Positions 22,042-23,667 of a DNA stretch of 23,667 bases are shown here, piece after piece. The stretch lies in the NCBI GenBank assembly GCA_964348745.1, contig CAYGDT010000012.1:1-23667 (forward strand), written 5' to 3'. The notes beneath the pieces were generated by a model, which was not told the DNA's origin, made no database searches, and saw only the letters and a list, made by a program, of their open reading frames with translations. Numbering within the stretch: position 1 is the stretch's first letter; each line of letters begins with the position of its first letter. A program made the translations under genes and the position numbers. Source of the stretch: CAYGDT01 sp964348745 (GTDB lineage Bacteria > Patescibacteriota > Gracilibacteria > Peribacterales > Peribacteraceae).

Positions 22042-22627
22042 GGGAGACGGTTTTCATTGCATCGAGCGTGATGCCGATAAAATCATCCAAAGGAATTTGC
22101 AGTAACTCCTCGCACTTCCCGATCTGTTCCCGATCCACCTGCGCGGCGAAGCCTTTGTCTTTCAGTTTTTTTCTTACACTCTTGATCTCGACGTCCGCGA
22201 TTTTCTTGCTCGGACGAACGAGGGTGACGGCGATGATAAACCCCGTCAGTTCGTCGACGCAGTACAAGGCTTTTCGCAGCATCGAATCCAGCGGATACTC
22301 CGCACCGTACTTGTGCTGGTAGTGCGCACGGATATCGCCGAGCAGTTCCTGCGGCGCGTCGATGGTCTTAAGAAGTTCTTGGAGCGGCTGCCCGCAGTGT
22401 CTCTCGAAGTCTTTGTCGAGTTGATCCCAATCCAGATCATGAAGCATCCCTGCGACTTTCCATGTTTGTGTGTCGCCGCCGAATTTCTTTGCCAACGCTT
22501 CCATGGCGGCTCCGGTTGCGATCAAGTGCGCTTTTGTCTGATTGCTATGCGCTGCGATCAGCCCGTGCGCTGCGGGGAGGAGGTGGCCGTAGTCGGCGTG
22601 TTGCAGGAGGAGGGGTTGGTTGGTCAT
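22025..22627 (-). CDS. HD-domain metal-dependent phosphohydrolase
   Basis: A 200-residue HD-superfamily protein. Metal ligands visible are His34 (TKAHLIATG), the His63-Asp64 doublet in GMLHDLDWD and Asp125 in YCVDELTGF. The spacing matches the single-domain HDIG group that hydrolyses nucleotides or other phosphate monoesters. There is no membrane segment. The C-terminal third is Lys-rich (RPSKKIADVEIKSVRKKLKDKGF) and likely helical. It is the first gene of a three-gene minus-strand unit with two glycan-type enzymes, overlapping the next by 17 nt; co-transcription does not prove a glycan role. The ATG at 22627 follows a -10-like TACAAT by 11 nt. Confidence 0.9.
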   Translation of the reverse strand: MTNQPLLLQHADYGHLLPAAHGLIAAHSNQTKAHLIATGAAMEALAKKFGGDTQTWKVAGMLHDLDWDQLDKDFERHCGQPLQELLKTIDAPQELLGDIRAHYQHKYGAEYPLDSMLRKALYCVDELTGFIIAVTLVRPSKKIADVEIKSVRKKLKDKGFAAQVDREQIGKCEELLQIPLDDFIGITLDAMKTVSHDIGL

Positions 22628-22638
22628 TGGTAGGTCGG

Positions 22639-22678
22639 ATTGTATCGTAGATACGTTAATTCGTTAACTCGTTAATTC
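22639..22678 (-). promoter_or_regulatory. Promoter embedded in an 8-bp tandem repeat, upstream of the HD gene
   Basis: GTTAATTC, GTTAACTC, GTTAATTC form three tandem 8-bp units at 22655-22678. On the minus strand they supply a -35-like TTAACG (22667-22662), followed after 17 nt by TACAAT (22644-22639). Changes in the number of repeat units would place different text at the -35. The HD start is at 22627. Confidence 0.6.
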
Positions 22679-22690
22679 GAGTGTGCACCA

Positions 22691-22719
22691 GCCTTCGCCG
22701 CGTAATACGCGGCTTCGGC
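22691..22719. repeat. GC-rich hairpin with 3-nt loop
   Basis: GCCGCGT (22697-22703) pairs with ACGCGGC (22707-22713) around AAT. After a symmetrical TTC/TTC internal loop, GCC (22691-22693) pairs with GGC (22717-22719). It lacks a T-tract, and lies in the divergent spacer between the HD gene and the last gene. Confidence 0.65.
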
Positions 22720-22743
22720 CGGCAGGGAGGATGCCAAATATAC

Positions 22744-22768
22744 TTGACAAATCACTCTATATTGTCAA
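22744..22768. promoter_or_regulatory. TTGACAA...TTGTCAA inverted repeat, -35-like
   Basis: TTGACAA (22744-22750) and TTGTCAA (22762-22768) are perfect 7-bp inverted repeats 11 nt apart. The left arm contains a consensus -35 (TTGACA) on the plus strand; with 16-nt spacing the -10 would be CAAAAT (22766-22771), which is only fair. The pair may be a promoter, an operator, or both. Confidence 0.45.
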
Positions 22769-22769
22769 A

Positions 22770-23056
22770 ATGCGCCGGAGTTTGCGCTTTGCGTGGGCTC
22801 ACGTCGTTCCTTGAAAGCATTTGGTTTTGATTACTGTGGATGACGGTGGCGCTGTGTCCGCCTTGGGCGGATAGACCGCCACTGTTTTTACCACAAGTGA
22901 TTTCGTCGGGCTCTTTATTGCCTGTCCTCTTGTGTGTAGTCGCGTGACTACCAGTGGTGCGTCTCTTTTTTTGTGCGGCATAACAATGTGCCGCATTCAA
23001 CCAAAAGAAGCCGCCACAGCTGAGCGGCTTCGAGAAACTTTTTAAGGATCTACCGT
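22770..23056 (+). promoter_or_regulatory. Structured non-coding leader before the last gene
   Basis: No convincing gene lies in this stretch. It contains three stems: a terminator at 22846-22889, an 8-bp stem at 22973-22996 with an 8-nt loop, and AAGCCGC/GCGGCTT at 23008-23030. The last two stems contain two GCGGC and two GCCGC segments that can pair in alternative ways. A GTAGTC-GCGT-GACTAC stem sits at 22937-22952, before a T7 run. AAGGA at 23044-23048 is a good ribosome-binding site 8 nt before the ATG at 23057. The whole may be an attenuator-type leader or contain a small RNA. Confidence 0.5.
22846..22889 (+). terminator. Intrinsic terminator inside the leader
   Basis: The outer stem GTGGCG (22846-22851)/CGCCAC (22877-22882) encloses an inner stem TCCGCC (22857-22862)/GGCGGA (22866-22871) with a TTG loop. 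CTGTTTTTA follows, so transcription on the plus strand should pause or stop here, about 170 nt before the next gene. No plus-strand gene ends upstream, which makes an early-terminated transcript or attenuation the natural explanation. Confidence 0.65.
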
Positions 23057-23667
23057 ATGTCTGAGTCGAATTACGTTTGGAATCGCCCAGTGGTAAACTG
23101 GGAAACTATTGTCGCGAAGGTGAAAGCCTATCGCGAGCGTCATGCCGCAGATTGGAAAACCCCGCTTGCCGCTGAAGCGGGATGCGGAAGCCTGGATGAC
23201 TTAGTGCATTTTTCGCACCCGTCTTTCGTGATCGCCCTAAAGGACTCGATCGTCGGCGGAAACATCCTGAGTTCACTCTTTGGCAACAATGAAGGGCACA
23301 CGAAGTTGCTCGTCGTGCATAACCCCGGTCAGGCAACTGGCATTACGGCGGTTATGGACAACGAAGTGACCATCGCGGAAAAGGAGCAGATTCCGCTCGT
23401 TTTTGGAGCAGCCCAGAAAGGCGCGGCTCTGGCGATCGATTACTGCATCTTCGCAGGCATTTTGCCGCAAGATGCGGAGACCAGAGCAAGTCTGGTGATC
23501 GGGGTCGAAGCTTACGTCGACAAGAAAGCGACGGATCTTGAGCGCGTTCAGGACAACTTCATGGTCGCGTTGATCGACGCGATCGTGATTGCTGTCACTG
23601 GGGGCATTTCTCCCGAAGACAGCAAAGCAGCCTGCGCCGGCTCGCACGTCTTCGCGAATGTTACATC
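23057..23667 (+). CDS. Unrecognised protein, 5' part (runs off the window)
   Basis: An open frame of 203 codons from an ATG at 23057 to the end of the window, with no stop. AAGGA lies 8 nt before the start, one of the few clear Shine-Dalgarno sequences here. I do not recognise the protein. It starts MSESNYVWNRPVVNWETIVA, followed by a helical, charged part (KVKAYRERHAADWKT), a mixed alpha/beta segment with HFSHPSFVIALKDSIVGG and LLVVHNPGQATGITAVM, and a hydrophobic stretch (LVFGAAQKGAALAIDYCIFAG). Later parts are LVIGVEAYVDKKATDLERV and MVALIDAIVIAVTGGISPED. There is no signal peptide. Single Cys residues are scattered without a metal-type cluster. The long structured leader suggests regulated expression. 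Coding status is well supported; function is unknown and the C-terminus is missing. Confidence 0.85.
   Translation, partial: MSESNYVWNRPVVNWETIVAKVKAYRERHAADWKTPLAAEAGCGSLDDLVHFSHPSFVIALKDSIVGGNILSSLFGNNEGHTKLLVVHNPGQATGITAVMDNEVTIAEKEQIPLVFGAAQKGAALAIDYCIFAGILPQDAETRASLVIGVEAYVDKKATDLERVQDNFMVALIDAIVIAVTGGISPEDSKAACAGSHVFANVT

Noticed and set aside
22876..22884. CGCCACTG resembling part of a cobalamin riboswitch
   Set aside because: The B12-box and the other conserved elements are missing, and the segment is explained as the 3' arm of the terminator stem.
22752..23000. Minus-strand 82-aa frame in the leader region
   Set aside because: The low-complexity polar product runs through the terminator and stems, with no ribosome-binding site or homology.

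Overview
The window is a piece of a bacterial chromosome with mid-range GC. It starts inside the 3' end of a 23S rRNA gene, continues through a 5S rRNA gene and a strong bidirectional terminator, and then enters a region dominated by cell-surface genes. TGA is used as an ordinary stop, for example at the ATGA overlaps at 6759 and 10830, so lineages that recode UGA are unlikely. The combination of S-layer-homology (SLH) proteins, a DUF4215-type cysteine-rich protein, a large exported protein with an NBR1-like four-tryptophan domain plus DUF11, and glycan genes resembles Patescibacteria/CPR genomes such as Peregrinibacteria. That placement is an inference with moderate-to-low confidence; the 23S fragment could settle it.

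Layout. (1) 1-860: 23S tail, a spacer packed with hairpins, 5S, terminator. (2) 882-5753: a secreted cysteine-rich protein followed by a small protein (minus strand), a Cache-type membrane sensor histidine kinase (plus) and a secreted three-SLH protein (plus). The cysteine-rich and SLH genes are driven by near-identical promoter cassettes, each preceded by a long hairpin built of 9-bp units. (3) 5902-7778: a LamG-like exported protein, a translationally coupled one-helix membrane protein, a REP-like palindrome and an RluB-type pseudouridine synthase. (4) 7901-12272: a secreted CAP-domain protein (minus), diverging from a beta-CASP RNase, then a Wzm/Wzt-type ABC exporter and a sulfotransferase-like protein. 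(5) 12337-15378: a 1013-residue candidate S-layer or surface protein. (6) 15586-22627: an orphan protein, two GT4 glycosyltransferases, a methyltransferase/coiled-coil/GT2/GT2 fusion, a second methyltransferase and an HD-domain phosphohydrolase. (7) 22628-23667: a structured non-coding leader and the 5' part of an unrecognised gene that runs off the window and is therefore open to the end.

How it fits together: the exporter, sulfotransferase-like protein, glycosyltransferases and methyltransferases look like a pathway that builds, decorates and exports a surface glycan. The SLH and DUF11 proteins are likely surface-layer components, and such glycans often anchor or modify these. The kinase lies between two surface-protein genes that share a promoter cassette, which suggests, but does not prove, coordinated control of the envelope.

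The least conventional signals are the duplicated hairpin-promoter-leader cassette, the cloverleaf-capable repeat in the 23S-5S spacer, the palindromic divergent promoter at 17158-17180, the likely leaderless starts at 8632 and 17186, and the leader with an internal terminator and competing stems before the last gene.
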